Under the pieces are notes generated by a model, which was given only the letters and a program-made list of their open reading frames with translations, searched no databases and had not been told where the DNA came from. A program made the translations under genes and the position numbers. Shown here in pieces: positions 10,616 through 24,839 of a stretch of DNA of 64,000 nucleotides. Numbering within the stretch: the stretch's first letter is position 1; every line of letters begins with the position of its first letter. This DNA comes from Acestrorhynchus altus (Eukaryota > Chordata > Actinopteri > Characiformes > Acestrorhynchidae): assembly GCA_034509495.1 (NCBI GenBank), contig CM067513.1:21898979-21962978 (forward strand), read 5' to 3'.

Positions 10616-12493
10616 AAACTACTACCTACTAAGGGGACACTTGACCACCACAGTTAATATACTATACAAAACCACACTTGAATCCACATGTGTCTTCTGA
10701 GATTTACATGTAATGTTGATGATAGTCAAGTAGTCATACGTATGGAAAAGAAAGTTTTATTTGGAAACAATCTCCAATCATCAAGCAGCATAAAAGCTTT
10801 CTGTGGGGGACCTTTCAAAGTCATTAAACTCTTCAGGTGTCACACTGTAAACAACTCTTAAATTCTAAACTCTAAATTCCTCTAGAAAAGAACATTACAC
10901 ATCAAATCACTCAAAATTACTTTATTTATATTATAAACGTTTAATTATACAGAAATTAGGAACATTGGTGGGATTTCCCTTTAACTAATAGAACAGGAAA
11001 AGAACAGAAATCGGCTGCAGCATCATTACTGCTGAAATGCTGAAAGAAATGCAATGTTCACAATCTGTGAGTGTTGAGTCAACAAACAGTGTCCTTTAAA
11101 AATATAGGAGGCACTTAATTTTGACAATGCCACCTTTTGCTGTGTGCAGAGGAAAAAGAAAAAAAAATTTGCAAAGACAAGTTATACTAAACATGGACTG
11201 GCTTTAAACATTTTTACGTTGCACAGGCGGCTAGTTTGGAGGGTGCATGTTTTAAAAACATTGCCAGTTTCTTTCCCAACTGGAGGGAAATTGTGGTTTA
11301 ACACATCAGGGAGCTGTCACAGGGTAAATGCTATGTGCATATTCTAATGTGCATATTTCTCGCTCACATTCTTTCAGTAGTATTCACCGGCTGTCAGTCA
11401 GCAGGGCTTTTTACTGACGAGATGCTGAGCCGTGGATTCAGTCACCATGGTAACTTTGCAAGGTCTGTGTCACTGCAAAATCCATTTAAGGATCAAATTA
11501 ATCGGGGGTCTGTGCTGTTTGATTGCTGCTCTGCACCTTGACAAAGGCCACGGCACTGCAGTGCTGTCAGTTTTTGAAGACAACAGTATGTGTAGAAGCA
11601 CTAAGGGAGAATACTGACAGAGGGACTGTTACTTATTCCTTCAACTAGGGCTAAATTAAAGGAATAGTTAAAGGAATAGCACCCAAACATGCTAACATAG
11701 CTAGTAAGGAATGAAAACAAGATGGGGACTGTTAATATGGGTAGGTTTGCTTTACTGGCTTTCACTACCAGTGCTGTTAACCTTTTGAGTTAAGCATTAC
11801 TTAAAAAAAATACAGCCAAAACATTTATTCAAACTTTGTAATTACTGCAGGACCATAAGAAATATCTCACCTGGAGGCCTCCCACCTGCCCCAATTGCTG
11901 TACATGCAAAAATGAATACTTTAATCAGTCAGGAATAAGATGACGTAATTGTAGTATAATAACAGAATAATGAATTACATACAGAGTAAATATTATCTTT
12001 AAACAATGGAACTGCCTCTAAAAATAAAAAAGTAATGTGAATGAAATTAAACAAATTAAGGAAATGGAAACAGTATTATATAAAATGATGTGTGTTTAAT
12101 ATATTCTTCTAATTCTTTAAATATATATCAGCATGTTTACATAGTCATTTAGAGTGTTTTGGTGTGAAATGATCCACTGTAGGAAAGTAGAGAAATGTAT
12201 AGTCAGAACTGTCCACAGCTGTAGTGAAGGTATTTGAAGAGGCCTCTAAAAGCTACCTGACATGTAAAAGTTATATGACATGGTTATGAAAACACTGCGT
12301 GATGCTTGAGGCATTGTTTTAAGGCAGATCCTTTCAGGGCGGAGAGGTTAATAGGAATTTACCTGAATGGATTTTGGATAGTAAAGAAAATGGTCATAGT
12401 TGCATTACAGATGTAAACCCCTGGTCCTAATTGCCAATTCTGTGAAGAAAATCAGTATCTTGACGGTACAACATTTCATATCACAGTTACTCT
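10616..12493. other. Non-coding stretch; one regulatory-looking patch
   Basis: Mostly AT-rich unique sequence. A GC-richer patch at 11380-11580 includes GTCACCATGGTAAC at 11441-11454, a near-perfect RFX X-box palindrome, and several retained CpGs. No gene seen. Confidence 0.4.
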
Positions 12494-12620
<127 letters not shown>

Positions 12621-14258
12621 GTTTTATTATCTCATAAATGATTATAGATTTCAAAATGGTTGAATTCCATTTTAAACTGTAAATAATAATAATAATATTA
12701 GCAACAATGTCAATAATAACAATACCCATCTCAAAGCCACATACAGTGCAACTGTACAACTGTACTGTAGAACTGGGTTGATTTTTGTAAGGAAACAAGA
12801 ACACAAGCAGTGGAACATACTAAAGCTGTTGCAATATTTTTCTGGAATACCAATCAAAAGTGATTATTATAACCTAGAGGAGATGTAAGGAATGTGTAAA
12901 TAAGAGTTTATGGAACAGGTGTAATATTACATAGCTAAAATAAAGGACTTTTAGCCAGTATTTATTATAGTATTTTATGAGGTTAAACAATAGGGTGAAA
13001 TATATACCAGAGATATACCAGAGAAAATACTCCTAAAGAGCAACATAGTTGCTGATTGCATTTATGACAAAATGGCATGTTAACATAATGCAAACTGAAC
13101 AGATTAAAACCCTCAACAATCATTCAACAACAACATAAAATTCTGTCAAACATGACACAGTTGAATAGAATAAAGCTACTTGAAAGCAATGGACAATTCT
13201 GATAAAACTGTGAGTTACTTAGGAGTTACTGGTACTAGACAGTTAACTTTATAAGCAATTAGAAATTTCTATATGTGACCATTGTGAAAATTGGAACAAC
13301 TATAGGCAAACTCTTTATTTGAATAACCACTACACCTATGTTACTCAGAAATGTAAATAGAAACAATTTTTATGAGCCACTTTAATTCAGGTTGTGCTGG
13401 CCCAAAACTGCATGTATGTGGATGTCTTACATAATCAGTGCCTGTTGGTTTAAATTTAGGCTCCTTTGCAAGCTGTGTCTCATTTTAGTTTCACTACAGG
13501 GGCCTGTTGCAGAGCCAACATTCACAGCCCTTTTGTCATCTGCATGCCTCAACAGGTATGGACCACCACAAGCACTGGTGTCGAGTGTACTGCTTGCTGA
13601 GCCTTTTTTAGCAAAGAGTTTTGCCCTTCTGTCCAAGAAGGTACAAGCCTCACCTGTGACAATGCACGACCCAGCCCCATGGACTATGGACACCCTCTTG
13701 TCACATCTTGGACCATACTGTGTTCCTCAACATGATCAACTGCATTTGTAGTAACCACTGACCCTACTAATGATCCTTATCACTGGTTGCCATGGACACA
13801 GGTAGCCCCCACCATCAACTGCTGTCCATAGCACAGATTAGTAACCTCTAGATACCTCTGCTTCTAAGTTGACACCATTTATCCACCCTTATACACAGCA
13901 GGAGAGGAGAGTAGATAGACTTCATAGAACACCTTTCTGATTATGAAGAGTTACACATAACTGCAGTTTTAAATTGCAACACAAATAGTAGCATTTGTAA
14001 GGGTTATAATTCAGCAATAACAGATAAGAATCCAAAGCCAAATTAAGACGTTTTCAATGCATGCAATATTAGGAACAGACCAGATCTAGTTTGTGCACCA
14101 GTACTATGCTGTTGTTATCCAAAAATCATGCTGGAACCTGCTACTCCCAAATGAGTTCTGTGTTTTGATATTTTCTTGAGAGCCTTACACATACAAGCAA
14201 TTACACACCAGACAAACAAAGTGCAATCCAAACATACAACTGTATTCAAACAGTCCCT
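12621..14258. other. Non-coding stretch with one unassigned open frame
   Basis: No known gene or repeat. A 119-codon plus-strand frame at 13392-13751 includes GPVAEPTFTALLSSACLNR; an acceptor-like TTTCACTACAG precedes it at about 13498 and a donor-like AACAGGTATGG follows at about 13557. There is no recognisable domain, and chance is the default explanation. GTTGCCATGGACAC at 13786-13799 is an X-box-like word. Confidence 0.4.

Positions 14259-14349
<91 letters not shown>
14259..14349 (+). repeat. Compound (GA)n-(GT)n microsatellite
   Basis: About 43 bases of GA followed by about 46 bases of GT with a TTT junction near 14302-14304. A polypurine run abutting an alternating purine-pyrimidine run. 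Confidence 0.98.
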
Positions 14350-14352
<3 letters not shown>

Positions 14353-14989
14353 GTGTATGTGTGTACTCTGGCCAATTACCACCACAAAAGACGAGCTCTA
14401 CTTGCATCAACAAACACATAACCCCTTTCTTCCCCTCCTCAAGCCGGTTTCAGCAGCCCTGCTCATCTTAGCTGCCTGTGTTTCAGACAAGCCATGCAAG
14501 GGCATCCCCAGCCATCTAAAATGTCCACCCAGCGGCAGAATGACATGGGTGGGTGTCTGTAGAATGAACATCCTGCAAGTCGGGAGCTCTAGCTGTGGGC
14601 TTTATTGTGACTTTTGAAGACAGTTTTTCTTTGATGTTTATAAGGAAAGGTGAGACATGCATTAGGTAGCTAGCCTGAGGCCTGACATTAAATCTTTACA
14701 TGGAGCAAAAAATCCACCAAGAACAATAGCCCCTTACATTCATTATTAGAAGGCATCAGTCACTTGTTTACATTGTCTCTCTGCTGGTTTGTTGGGCCTC
14801 TTTGCCAGAGAGAAGGAAACAAAGACAGTAACAAGGACTGAGATCAGGTTCTCTGTGTATGTGTGTGTGTTCACATGCTCGTTGGCCCAGTGCAGATTAC
14901 AACATGCCTTCAAACAAAGAAACGTCAACTTCTCTTCAAATTTGCACCTTCCCCCACCTTGTGCCACAGTGTAGGGGTTAGTCCATACA
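14350..14989. other. Non-coding stretch
   Basis: Moderate GC, unique-looking, without recognised gene or transposon. Open frames here are under 92 codons and lack motifs. Confidence 0.4.
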
Positions 14990-15395
14990 AAACATGATGA
15001 GGAGACCTGAAAACGTGTCAAGTCAAGGTCTTAAATGACACCTGAGAGGATATAATTACGCTAAAGGTGCTAATAGCATTTATTCAGTCTTGTGGAGAGA
15101 ACACCATTGACAACCAAATAATGGGTGGTGTTCCCTTGCTTAGAACAGCTTTGTTGGTATGGAGGTGATAGGGATAAAAGAGAGAAGGACTAACAGGTGC
15201 GTCAAGTGTGTTCTGTGACCGTTGTCCTTCATCTCCCAAAACAGGACTTTTTTAGCCTCACCTTTGCATGGAACAAAAGAGGTTGTCTGTTTCCCTCCCT
15301 GTTTGTTTTTCCTGATAATGTGCTTGGCTGGCTCAAGTTAAAGAGTGTTTTCATTGGAGAGCATGGAGGCCAATCTCCCTATTAAAGCGATGACA
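14990..15395. promoter_or_regulatory. Candidate conserved non-coding block
   Basis: Unique sequence with GGATATAATTACGCTAAAGG near 15048-15067 and TTCCTGATAATGTGCTTGGC near 15309-15328. Simple repeats and transposon similarity are absent. Candidate enhancer by appearance only. Confidence 0.3.
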
Positions 15396-15689
15396 ACAGT
15401 TTATACCCCATTGTCACTGGACTTGGTGAACGAGTCCAGAGTTTATTTGTAGTAGCAAATGGAGGGTCGATTCCCAGGACAGACTGGGGAGACCTCCCAG
15501 TGAAAGAGGTTTGAGATAGCCAAATATTATGACTGACTGCTTCTTAAATCCCCAAACTGTTTCTAAACAGATGGATATCGTGGATGCAGTGTATGTTTGA
15601 GCTGCTTCTTCCCCACTCACAGCAGCCTGACACAAATTGTGCATTGTTGCTAAACATGTCTTGAAACAATTAGAAAAAAGCGGTACAAG

Positions 15690-15910
15690 ACTGAGTCATT
15701 TGTGTCACTTTGTCATACTCATATTTAAACATGGCCAAAACAAAGGCGCCCATTCATTAGGGACCTTGTGGTCTCTTTTGTAACAGCTTTCGGAGCCTTC
15801 AGCCTGAGGAGCTAATTATTTGCACTGGAGACAGACATCTCACATAGACGTCTTGCTTTTCCTTCTATTTTGACTAGGTGCATAATTCAATCTATTGTTA
15901 ACTAGCTTAA
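15690..15910. promoter_or_regulatory. Candidate conserved non-coding block
   Basis: Contains AACAAAGG at 15739-15746 (SOX/TCF-like) and GCTAATTATTTGCA at 15811-15824 (homeodomain-like), with retained CpGs (GGCGCC, TTTCGGAG, GACGTC). Regulatory role inferred from motif density, not shown. Confidence 0.35.
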
Positions 15911-17262
15911 GTTAAGACTATACACAGTGGACTGGCAAATCATTTTCAAAATATAGCCCACTTTGTTCATTATTGGATGCTACTGAAGGTCAGTAAAAAC
16001 TATTCACAAGTATGCTCAAAATTGAGCAAAAGCAATCATACCCTATAGAACTGGGCTGTCCAATGAGTGCCCCCCTGGCTAAAGTAAGCACTAAACCCAA
16101 TCCAAGAACTACACTCCTGATTTCTTCAAGTTTTTTTTGAAGACATAAGACAGCTGCTACTCAGGTGGTCAACATGAACCAGAAAGACTTGACAGGGGCA
16201 TATTTTTGTGGTGAGTTCTTTGGCTCAAACCAAACCTAATTTTCAGTTTGGATCATTCAGATCTTGACACCACAGACAACACTTGTGACATATTGACATT
16301 TGTAAATAATATGGTGGCCATATACAAATAATCATTTTGGTTCAGAATCAATTTTCTCAATCAGATTGAACTCAAAAATGTTTCCTCTAATTTTGACAAG
16401 CCTTTTCATGCATGTACAGCAATATCAATAGAGGCTGTGATATGCAATATAGCTTTCTTAGTGACTGCATACCCAATTAAGCTGAGATTTTGCATGCTTC
16501 TTCTTTGAGCTAGACTATAAGTGACAATATAAAGATGACTTGATATCTTAGTAACCATGGTCCCCATTAGCTGAACAAACATCATGAGAAAACAGAATGT
16601 AAAATAAATTGGCCACAGAGAAGTGCTAAAAGGAAAGCATATCTCATGCGACTTCTCCCTTGTGGACATGAAACCTGATCCAAATTATGTGCTGCAGTAT
16701 TCCTAGCAATTTTATTATTTCATGTCCTTATTGGACAGTTGTGTTTTACAAACTAGCCCTAGGTTTTCTTTTAATCATTTATCTGAAACATAATCTGTCA
16801 ACCCTGAAGGTTAAAAATTTATATAAAAAAAAATAATACAATTTAACAAGTCAAATTTGGTACAAATCAGATTAATCTAAAAAGCTTATGCTAAAACTTA
16901 TTTTGTGTGCCAGTCCAAGCATTTGTGGTCATGGAACTAATGCTAAGGACATTCACAGAACTTTGGCACAGAGACAAATGGTTAAAACTCATGGTTATTT
17001 GTGCCTGATATCTTTAAAATATCAATTGTCAAATTGATTATTTGTCAGGAGATGTAAAATCAATTGTATGTATGTCAATAGGTCAGCATGTGTAAATGTT
17101 CTCATACAACATCTCATCACTTAAGACCCCTGATGAATAATTATAGACTAATATAGACATTCTGATGAACTTTGACATCCAAATGATTTTAATTTAGACT
17201 CTGCAAAAAGGCCTAAATAGGTGCTTTAGGCCTTTTAGCTAAATACAGAAAGAGTTCATTTA
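15911..17262. other. AT-rich non-coding stretch
   Basis: No recognisable feature. Short open frames without motifs. Confidence 0.5.
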
Positions 17263-18517
<1,255 letters not shown>

Positions 18518-18779
18518 TAGTTCAGCTGATTAAAACCTATTCATACATTTTACAGCTGGGGCCATACTTGGCATAATAATTCAAAATAATGCTCTGACAA
18601 AACATTCCATTTGGTGCCAGCTGGCCTCTAGGCTACATATGTAGGTTTTGTTTGTGTGTGAGTGAGTGAGTGAGTGTGTTTAGTAAGTATAAGTATTGTT
18701 TAATAATAGTATAATTGTGTCTGTGTATGTGCATCTGTCTAATGTACCAATGTCAACAGGATGATCTCTGCAAAACCCC

Positions 18780-19260
18780 TGAGAAAAATATCAAAACATT
18801 TCTGTGTTATTTTGAGGCCTCATTTTTGGTCCAGATTTTGAGTATATTTTCTGGCTCTGCCCCTTTCTTGGTTCTTGAAGAATGTATATCCTCAAGGGTG
18901 GGGCACCAGTGATTTTTTCTGTGGTTACAAATGTTAGTTGTAGTCTGTTCTTGCGCTGTTTTGTTCCAGATCCAAACCAGGCCATGATGGTTGTGCACAG
19001 AACCGATTTGATAACTGCAGCATAGAACTGTCACAACAGCTCTTGAGGCAGACCAGGCTTAGTAGCCATAGAAAATATGTCCTCTGCTTGGCTGGGTATG
19101 ACGTTGATGTTGGTTTCCCACTTCAGGTCCACGGAAATGGTGGTTTCCAGAAAAGAAAACTGACTTGATTGTGTGTGTGTGTGTGTGTGTGGGGGGGGGG
19201 GGGTCATCTATTCAGTCATGAGTGTTTTAAGATCCAGGTTTTTCTGACACATTGCCATCC
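18780..19260 (-). pseudogene. LINE reverse-transcriptase C-terminal fragment
   Basis: The minus strand reads, from about 19150 downward, FLETTISVDLKWETNINVI, then FSMATKPGLPQELL, then QFYAAVIKSVLCTTIMAWFG near 18965-19020, and a RLQLTFVTTEKITGAP stretch. These match the tail of ORF2 in teleost LINEs, whose consensus there runs FLGTTIS..LKW..., LPQELL..FY.A.IESVL...I..WFG, and RLQ..V..AE.IIG. Frame changes and stops show it is dead. A (GT)n(G)n tract at 19170-19203 has expanded inside or at the edge of the copy. The clade (L2-like or Rex-like) is not resolved. Confidence 0.85.
19170..19203 (+). repeat. (GT)n followed by poly-G
   Basis: About 21 bases of GT running into 13 consecutive G, within LINE-derived sequence. 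Confidence 0.97.
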
Positions 19261-19303
19261 TATAATACCATGAGTCCAATAATCACAGTGCTGTCTGCTA
19301 ACT

Positions 19304-20995
19304 TAAATAAATAAATAAATAATATTATTTGTGATGTCATGTGATGTCATATATTTATACTCATTAATTAATTGAACAAAGAATTAAACAAAACAATGTA
19401 ATATTATAATAATAAATTGTTTCCAAAGCTGTGTTTCACTAATTATATCCCATTTAAAACCAAAGTCTCAGAGCTGGACATGCTGAAGTAATCCATCATG
19501 TCTCAGCAAGGCCACTTCTGTCTGGAAGGCACAGGTACAGAATGTGGGAGATGGAGATCTCCTGTTCCCTCTTATCTCTCTGTTAGCATGTCTTCATTTT
19601 CAGAGTGCTGCATGATTACCCAAACTCCACAACCTATGCATACATTCTATGGGGCTTTTTCAGGAGAATCAGGACACTCAATGATTGAGATAGCTGGTCA
19701 AATGTCAAGTCCTGCCAATAGGTTGTTTTATAAATAATATGCAATAATGATTTTAAGTACTTTCAGACAACAATTTTACAATGAAGGTACGGTACTTTTT
19801 CCATGAAACAAGAGGCTTTCTGGAGGTGCCTGGAGGCTAGGCTTGTCATGGAGGAGTAATAGGTCTCTTAGTTCAGCCTTGGCACTTGACAATGTTGCTG
19901 CTGCATTGAATTACAAACAGCCCATGGACAAGCCCTTCTCTTCTTAAGGGATATTTAATCTGGTGATAAATTGTTTTGGAATTCAAGGCCTCATTGAACA
20001 GGCTGTGTTTTGTTTTGTTTTATTTTTTTCTCAGACAGGTTTGACTCGTGGTCTGGTCAGGTAGAGGATGAAGTTATGGCAGCCAGAATATCTGTCAGGC
20101 TAAACCCACTTAACGAATAGAGCTTGTAGGGACTAAGTGGAATTAGGCTGGACTAGGCAGTGACATTAAACTGACACCACTCGGAGACATGAGTGGAGAA
20201 GATAAAAATGTGGTGGCTGCTATGATGATATCTGCAATACTTCCTGCAGCCATTAGGCAGAGAAAGGAATACAAAAATGTGGAGTAGTCATGTTGAACAA
20301 TGCATTTCCACAGTGTGATGAAGTAATTTGTGATAAAAAACAAAATAAAAAAAAACTAACAGTGAAGAGGAACTTGGCAAAGTTAAGAGCAGCAGAGCTC
20401 TGCTTCTATTGTCACCAGATAAACTGAAAGTACAGGGGAAGACCCTGCTGCCTAGTTGCAAATAATCTGACCAGATGGAGGGAAAAAGTAAGGGAGAGGG
20501 AGAGAGAAGAAGAAGATGAGAACACAGTAGAGACAGGCTACAGAAAGGGTTCATGTGGCTGAGGCATGATAGGGCAGAAGAGGAACCTCACTCATCTGAC
20601 AGACTTTCTCCTCTGTCATGCTCTAATCATAGGAGCAAAAAACCATGTCCTTCCACTCAGAAGCAGCCTTAACAAGACAAGTTCTTTCTGGTACTATATT
20701 AGGTCACTTTTTACTGTCATTATCTTAATTAGTTCTGGGTGGAACAGAGGGATACTGCATCTTTAAACACAAGTTAATGTCAATATGTGATAATGGCAAA
20801 GCAAAAACATATGAGGCAAAAAAAATCTCATCCACGTTTCTGCAGTAAATTTGCAGCTCATTAGTGGTGAGCGAGTGAAGTGACCATCCTGGCATGTGAT
20901 GACCTTGGATCATTCTGAGTGTGGGGCTTTTGGTAATATTTCCACATTTGTTACCAGACAGATTGGTGGTCCCTTGTCCTCCCTGGCGGTGTGTC
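19304..20995. other. Non-coding stretch
   Basis: Short (AAAT)n at 19305-19322, A-rich tract near 20336-20355 and a GAGA-rich stretch near 20490-20512. No gene or recognised transposon. Unique sequence around 20860-20990 may belong to the regulatory-looking block that follows. Confidence 0.45.
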
Positions 20996-20999
20996 AATG

Positions 21000-21660
21000 T
21001 TGTCATTCCTTGCTTGTGCGCTTGAGTAATTCTTTGAGTTTGAAAACAGATGTCAAAACAGTAACAATGGCGTGACACAGTTTGCTATCCTTTTAAGCCA
21101 ACTCGACTGCTTGCACCGAAAGCACTTGGCAAAACTTTATGACGAGCGGACACAGGAGAGAGAGGCTGCAGTGCTTTTACGAGCCTACTTTAGCAGCTTT
21201 CGAAAATACTTGGCATTTACACTGGCATTTAGATTTATATATTTATTTCACTTGCTTGCAATAACATTCTGTGCAGGATGCAAATTTGGTTAGTTCTTAT
21301 GAAGCCATGACATTTTAAAATGTAAAATAAATTGATATGGTCCAATTAAATTCTAACTGTTAGAGAGGAAGGGGGTGGCAGTGGTGGGGATGGTGGGGGA
21401 TCTCTCCAGCTTTTGCTGGGGCCAAAATTGCTTTGTGCTTTTGCATTTCTATTTAATTACAGCGGGCTTGAGTGTTAGGCGATAACAGTGAGATCCCTCT
21501 CACTCCTTGCTGAAATGCTTCCAGTGCTGAAATTGTGGCTGAGGGAAGGCGGCGCCTCTAAAATGGCTTGTACTGCTGTGTAAAAAGCATGCCAGGGGCC
21601 ACCTGCAATGCCACGGTTCAGCTGAGCCACTGTGGACTACATTTCTCTGCCCTGCTATAG
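21000..21660. promoter_or_regulatory. Candidate conserved non-coding block with octamer site
   Basis: Unique sequence with many retained CpGs (CTCGACTG, CACCGAAAG, GACGAGCGG, TTTACGAGCC, TTTCGAAAA, GGCGATAACAG, GGCGGCGCC). A perfect POU octamer ATGCAAAT lies at 21278-21285. A 73-codon plus-strand frame at 21072-21293 covers the left part, with no recognised domain. An ancient enhancer is the preferred reading, but neither conservation nor activity is shown. Confidence 0.38.
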
Positions 21661-22937
21661 ATCTCACATTCTGCTAAAAAAAAAAAAACTAAACAAAACA
21701 AAAAACCCTCACTCACAACACACTCAGCTGTTGAAAGTCAGAGAGATTTGATACATTGGAAGACCTGGCTTATTTGGCTGGTGCACAAGAATAGCTATAG
21801 TCATAGTCATGCTGTTTTATATGGTTAAAAATGGCCAGGAGCTGGTGATGGTGGTGATCCAGCAGTGGTTTGGGCTTTCCAGTACGATTAACCATTTAAC
21901 TCACCCAAACAAAGGTCTGGCACAAAAAGTGACAAATCATCTCTCAGAATTCACTCTGGAGCTGAATATAACTGAACCTGACCTGATTGTTAAAAATAGA
22001 GGGGATTCACATATTTGCAAAGACATACAGTACCTAATGTATATAATTTTTTGGACACAGAAAAGTGTTTTTTTTTGTTTTTGTTTTTTTTACCAGGCCG
22101 GCTCTATGGCTCACTGGTGCTATGGATGAAAGGTTTGACTGAAAGGGAGAAGCATCTGAACATGATGCTCTTAAAAGGAAACCCTAGAGGGTAATATGTA
22201 GAGATCTTTTACTAATACCTGTTAGCTTTGGGGAAAGAACTTCAGTCTTCAGTCAGTCTTGCTCACGAAGATGGGGTTAGAAGTGTAGGGTGGGCATATA
22301 CACTCATCAGAGGATACAAATGTTCCTCGTGCCTAATACTTTATCACTCCCCTGGAGAAAACAGTGGTTTGAAAGAATGCTCAAATTCACAAACTTGGAG
22401 AACTTAACCATTATTAAAGGTCTCACAAATCTCATATACGACATAAAAACCTACAGTGTCTCCAGATTTTACATTCCTTCTGATCTTTGCGTTACTGCTA
22501 CATTAGAGTAACTCTGAATATTAAACCTAAAGATGGTGTACATGTTAGAATGTTGTTATAAATACTTTTTTTAAAACAAGCAGTCTGCTTTATTTTTACT
22601 TAAAATAGAAAATAAAAACTGTTGTTGTTGACCATCAATAAATATATTCACATTTTGTTAAGTGAGCAAAGAATGATAACTTATAAATATACTTATAAAT
22701 TATAGATAAGTATAACTCATATAAGTAATTGAGCATTTCTAGCTTTAGCTAGAGTCCAGTGCAATTACATGACACCAAACTAGGGTGACAATGGTGAGAA
22801 AATGTTTATTGTTTATCAATTTGGTATGTTTAATATAAAATACACAAAAATTATTTGGTTCATATATTATATAAATTAAAAGTATTGGACATTGTTCTTT
22901 GCAATTTATTGTAAGCCATACAAATATAACAGTTTCC
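21661..22937. other. AT-rich non-coding stretch
   Basis: A-rich and T-rich tracts near 21676-21710 and 22067-22090. No gene or recognised repeat. Confidence 0.45.
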
Positions 22938-23085
22938 TTTTAGGCTGTGTTCCTCAATTCTGGTCCTAGAGGCCTGATGTCCAGCACAGTAAATTGATCT
23001 CCTCTCTCAAAATCACCCACTACATCTATTAATTATAAGATTGAATTATCAATTGAATCAGGTGTGTCTGCAACTTTAAATCCTT
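22938..23085. mobile_element. hAT-type non-autonomous repeat fragment
   Basis: Reads GGCTGTGTTCCTCAATTCTG, GTCCTAGAGGCCTGATGTCC, then AATTGAATCAGGTGTGTCTG. This word order matches a short repeat I recall as widespread in fish ('TTCCTCAATCCTGGTCCTGGAGG... GATCAGGTGTGTT'), usually grouped with hAT-like elements. Ends are not well defined. Confidence 0.6.
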
Positions 23086-23440
23086 CAACAAAAGACATAC
23101 AAGTATCATTTAACATAAGATGAATGACACTTTAAGATGGTGTAGAATGTACTTAAAAAGTCAGACTGTGTCATTCTAAATACTCGACAAAAAACAAACA
23201 AACAAAAAAAAAATGAAAGAAAGATTCACCACATCATATAGTAAATGGCAAACCACTGACAGATGAAGTAGTTCACATTGTGTCTTGTTCACACCAGTGT
23301 TTGAATTATTTACTGTAGAAAAATCACTAATGACTTTGTTAGAACAGATCTCAGGAATATTCACTGAATGTTCAGTGATGACTAGCAACAGTCTTTGTAA
23401 TTTCCTTTAATGTCTTCCTTTTCAAGTTGCTTCATCATCC
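23086..23440. other. AT-rich stretch
   Basis: Nothing recognisable apart from an A-rich tract near 23188-23213. Confidence 0.45.
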
Positions 23441-23441
23441 A

Positions 23442-23519
<78 letters not shown>

Positions 23520-23520
23520 T
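23442..23520 (+). repeat. (AAT)n microsatellite
   Basis: About 79 bases of uninterrupted AAT/ATA trinucleotide. Confidence 0.98.
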
Positions 23521-23979
23521 TATTGTTGTTGCGATTGTGAGGGATAATAATACTATAACAACATCATCATCAACTATATATATATCATGAAGGTGTTAAG
23601 AAGTGTTTTCATGCTGTTCTAAAAATATTTTTTCGTTTACTTGTGCACATCATAACACAGATAAAAAAGAATTATTTCTTTACTACATACACATTAAAGT
23701 TTGCATATTTTTTAATCAAACAAAGCCAAGTCTAAACAATAAAACAAGTCAATTAAACAAGTCTGCTTTGCACAGCTGATATAAACACTGCAAATGTTTT
23801 GTCTTTGTGTAATTACCAGATGTTTATGATACCTGCTGCATTTTCTTGTGTCAAAATCACAATCAAACACTGGCTGCACAGTAATATTTAGAAAACAGCT
23901 TGACACCTTTTGATTTGTCATGTAGATAATGATTGTAATTAATTGCAGTTCCATTTTGTGTTCCCCCCTCCTCCCACTC

Positions 23980-24300
23980 CTTTTTACTTTGTTATTTTGA
24001 TAGTCACAGACAGCTGGTCCTAATACAATGGGGAATTAAGAGTTCATTTGTAAAACATACTGAGGGTGTGTCATCTAAAGGGTGCTGATGTATAAGGGCT
24101 GTGGTAAAGTGTTGCTAAGTCAGGGTTAGGCTAGCCTCTGCAAAAACAATAGGAATTAACATATTTTTCCACACCTGCGATGGCAAGTCTTTTATTTTGC
24201 TTACAGCTGACAGCATCGTGGCTGCTACTGGCTTGCGTATTTGGGCTCCATCTCTCTTTGTTCCTATCAAAACAACACGAAAGCTCTTCTGTTCCTAGGG
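23980..24300. promoter_or_regulatory. Candidate conserved non-coding block
   Basis: Unique sequence with GGGGAATTAAGAGTTCATTTG near 24028-24048, CACACCTGCGATGG near 24171-24184 and GACAGCATCGTGGCTGCTAC near 24209-24228. It is immediately followed by a long (GA)n array. Role inferred from composition only. Confidence 0.33.
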
Positions 24301-24335
24301 GAGTTGTATAGAATCAGGAGTAAGCATCAGCCTGA

Positions 24336-24337
<2 letters not shown>

Positions 24338-24405
<68 letters not shown>
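24338..24405 (+). repeat. (GA)n microsatellite
   Basis: About 68 bases of near-pure GA with one AAAG interruption near 24384-24388. First of four long microsatellite clusters in a 4-kb interval. Confidence 0.97.
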
Positions 24406-24839
24406 AAATAAAATTACAGTCTGAGGTGATGCAAATGATATCCTCAATGTATCTTCCCCTAAGCTCCTACCAGCACACTGACAGCTGATGCCAGGATTAA
24501 ACAAAAAGATCAGGAACTTATGACTAATAGCTCAAAGCAATCATCTCTCATTATTTCAATTACATGGGTAAATGCATGCAATCATGGATCAAATTGCTGC
24601 TCTGAAGAAGGTCTTTTCAGCCACGCATCCCTGTTAGCAACAAAAAAGAGACCAAATGTGCAAATATTTGCATTGATTTTCCATATGAAAATACACTTTT
24701 GTTTGAAGAAAAGAACTGCCATGTACTTAGAAATTTACACCTTTAAGAGATGCCCCAAAATGCAGTAAAGTAAAGGAACACTGGTCATCATATACATACT
24801 AGTCCAGAGATAACATGCAAGAGATACAGAGGACATAAG

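Noticed and set aside
13392..13751. 119-codon plus-strand frame as a gene
   Set aside because: No recognised domain, and the opposite strand is also open over much of it. Splice-like ends are weak. Kept only as a note in the region description.
14115..14421. Arg-Glu, Ser-Leu, His-Thr and Cys-Val rich frames
   Set aside because: Translation of the (GA)n-(GT)n array.
23442..23520. CRISPR-like or minisatellite array
   Set aside because: Plain AAT trinucleotide repeats without spacers, in a vertebrate-type genome.
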